The notes under the pieces are model-generated. The model saw only the letters and a program-made list of their open reading frames with translations. It made no database searches and was not told the origin of the DNA. A DNA stretch of 6,265 nucleotides. It comes from Lachnospiraceae bacterium. Lineage in GTDB: Bacteria; Bacillota; Clostridia; Lachnospirales; Lachnospiraceae. Every line of letters begins with the position of its first letter. Position 1 is the stretch's first letter. Made by a program: the position numbers and the translations under genes. Positions 5,955-6,265 of the stretch are shown here, one piece after another. The DNA is taken from contig JAFTXF010000039.1 of assembly GCA_017461685.1 (NCBI GenBank), forward strand, positions 1-6,265. The letters are read 5' to 3'.

Positions 5955-5977
5955 GACGTAGTTTAAAAAACCACGTC
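5955..5977 (+). repeat. Hairpin at the predicted 5' end of the DegV mRNA
   Basis: GACGT (5955-5959) pairs with ACGTC (5973-5977); after one A-C mismatch, GTTT pairs with AAAC around a three-base loop. It starts within a few bases of the predicted transcription start, where such hairpins can protect mRNA from 5' decay. No T tract follows, so it is not a terminator. Confidence 0.5.
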
Positions 5978-6069
5978 AAATGGAAATGAAAACGAAAATA
6001 AAGGAAATTATAAAGAGCCTTCTAAAATATAAGGTGATTGTCAAAACATAAAGCGAGGACATTAAGATT

Positions 6070-6265
6070 ATGAAAAAGCGAATAGTATCAGATTCATCTG
6101 CAAATATGTATACTCTGGAGGGCATCGATTTTGTGTCTACAGATATGATCATATCCACAGACGTCAAAGAGTATAGGGACAATATGGAACTGGATGTGCA
6201 GCAGATGGTGCAGGATTTGGCTGCTTATAAAGGCCGTTCCGGCACGGCATGTCCGGGTGTAGGAG
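6070..6265 (+). CDS. DegV family fatty-acid-binding protein (3' partial)
   Basis: Only the first 65 residues are present; the gene runs off the window. The start MKKRIVSDSSANMY matches the DegV opening (K-I-V-x-DSSA-x), followed by the short strand MIIST, KEYRDN (residues 34-39, the usual Y-x-D turn) and RSGTACPGVG (56-65), which corresponds to the conserved T-x-C-P segment that contacts the lipid carboxylate in DegV/FakB proteins. FakB-type members bind a fatty acid and present it to the kinase FakA for phosphorylation and use in phospholipid synthesis; many DegV paralogues have no assigned lipid or partner. The ATG is preceded by GAGG (6055-6058) at an 11-base gap, a weak site. Expression is probably driven by the TTGACA/TATACT promoter about 125 bases upstream. 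Confidence 0.85.
   Translation, partial: MKKRIVSDSSANMYTLEGIDFVSTDMIISTDVKEYRDNMELDVQQMVQDLAAYKGRSGTACPGVG

Larger units (their letters stand above)
5758..6069. other. AT-rich divergent intergenic region
   Basis: These 312 bases between the DUF4160 and DegV starts hold the minus-strand promoter (5778-5806), a dyad at 5855-5881, the + strand DegV promoter (5917-5945) and a leader hairpin (5955-5977). An open + strand frame at 5800-5961 could be a decayed coding fragment but has no convincing start. From 5978 to 6069 it is a purine-rich leader in which I see nothing beyond a weak ribosome binding site. Confidence 0.7.

Overview
The window looks like a chromosomal segment of an anaerobic low-to-mid-GC Firmicute, most likely Lachnospiraceae or a related clostridium. 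This is inferred from three things: the FtsX-type permease with a huge extracytoplasmic coiled coil, a meso-diaminopimelate dehydrogenase very similar to the Corynebacterium enzyme but with clostridial-style AGGAGG signals, and a DegV protein of the type common in gut Firmicutes. The species cannot be fixed from the sequence alone.

Layout on the + strand. Bases 2-2839 hold the 3' part of an FtsX/MacB-type ABC transporter permease whose beginning lies outside the window. It is followed by a long inverted-repeat element of about 200 bases (2854-3051) and a rho-independent terminator (3065-3110). Next comes ddh (3222-4208), which makes meso-diaminopimelate for lysine and peptidoglycan. Its last bases are tandemly duplicated just past the stop codon. 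After an 85-base gap is a cytoplasmic polysaccharide-deacetylase-like protein (4294-5001), probably read from the same transcript, closed by a strong terminator hairpin (5034-5084).

The stretch from about 5085 to 6060 is visibly AT-richer and carries a two-gene minus-strand unit: a DUF4160 protein (5757-5497), then a DUF2442 protein (5461-5159). It has its own near-consensus promoter whose spacer is palindromic. This is a compact module resembling a toxin-antitoxin or small accessory cassette, wedged between housekeeping-type genes. Upstream of it are a dyad, a possible decayed coding fragment, and a strong divergent + strand promoter (TTGACA-17-TATACT). That promoter drives a DegV-family gene (6070 onward) cut off by the window end.

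No rRNA, tRNA, CRISPR array, transposase or known riboswitch class was recognised. The least explained items are the structured 198-base inverted-repeat element after the permease and the DUF4160-DUF2442 module.
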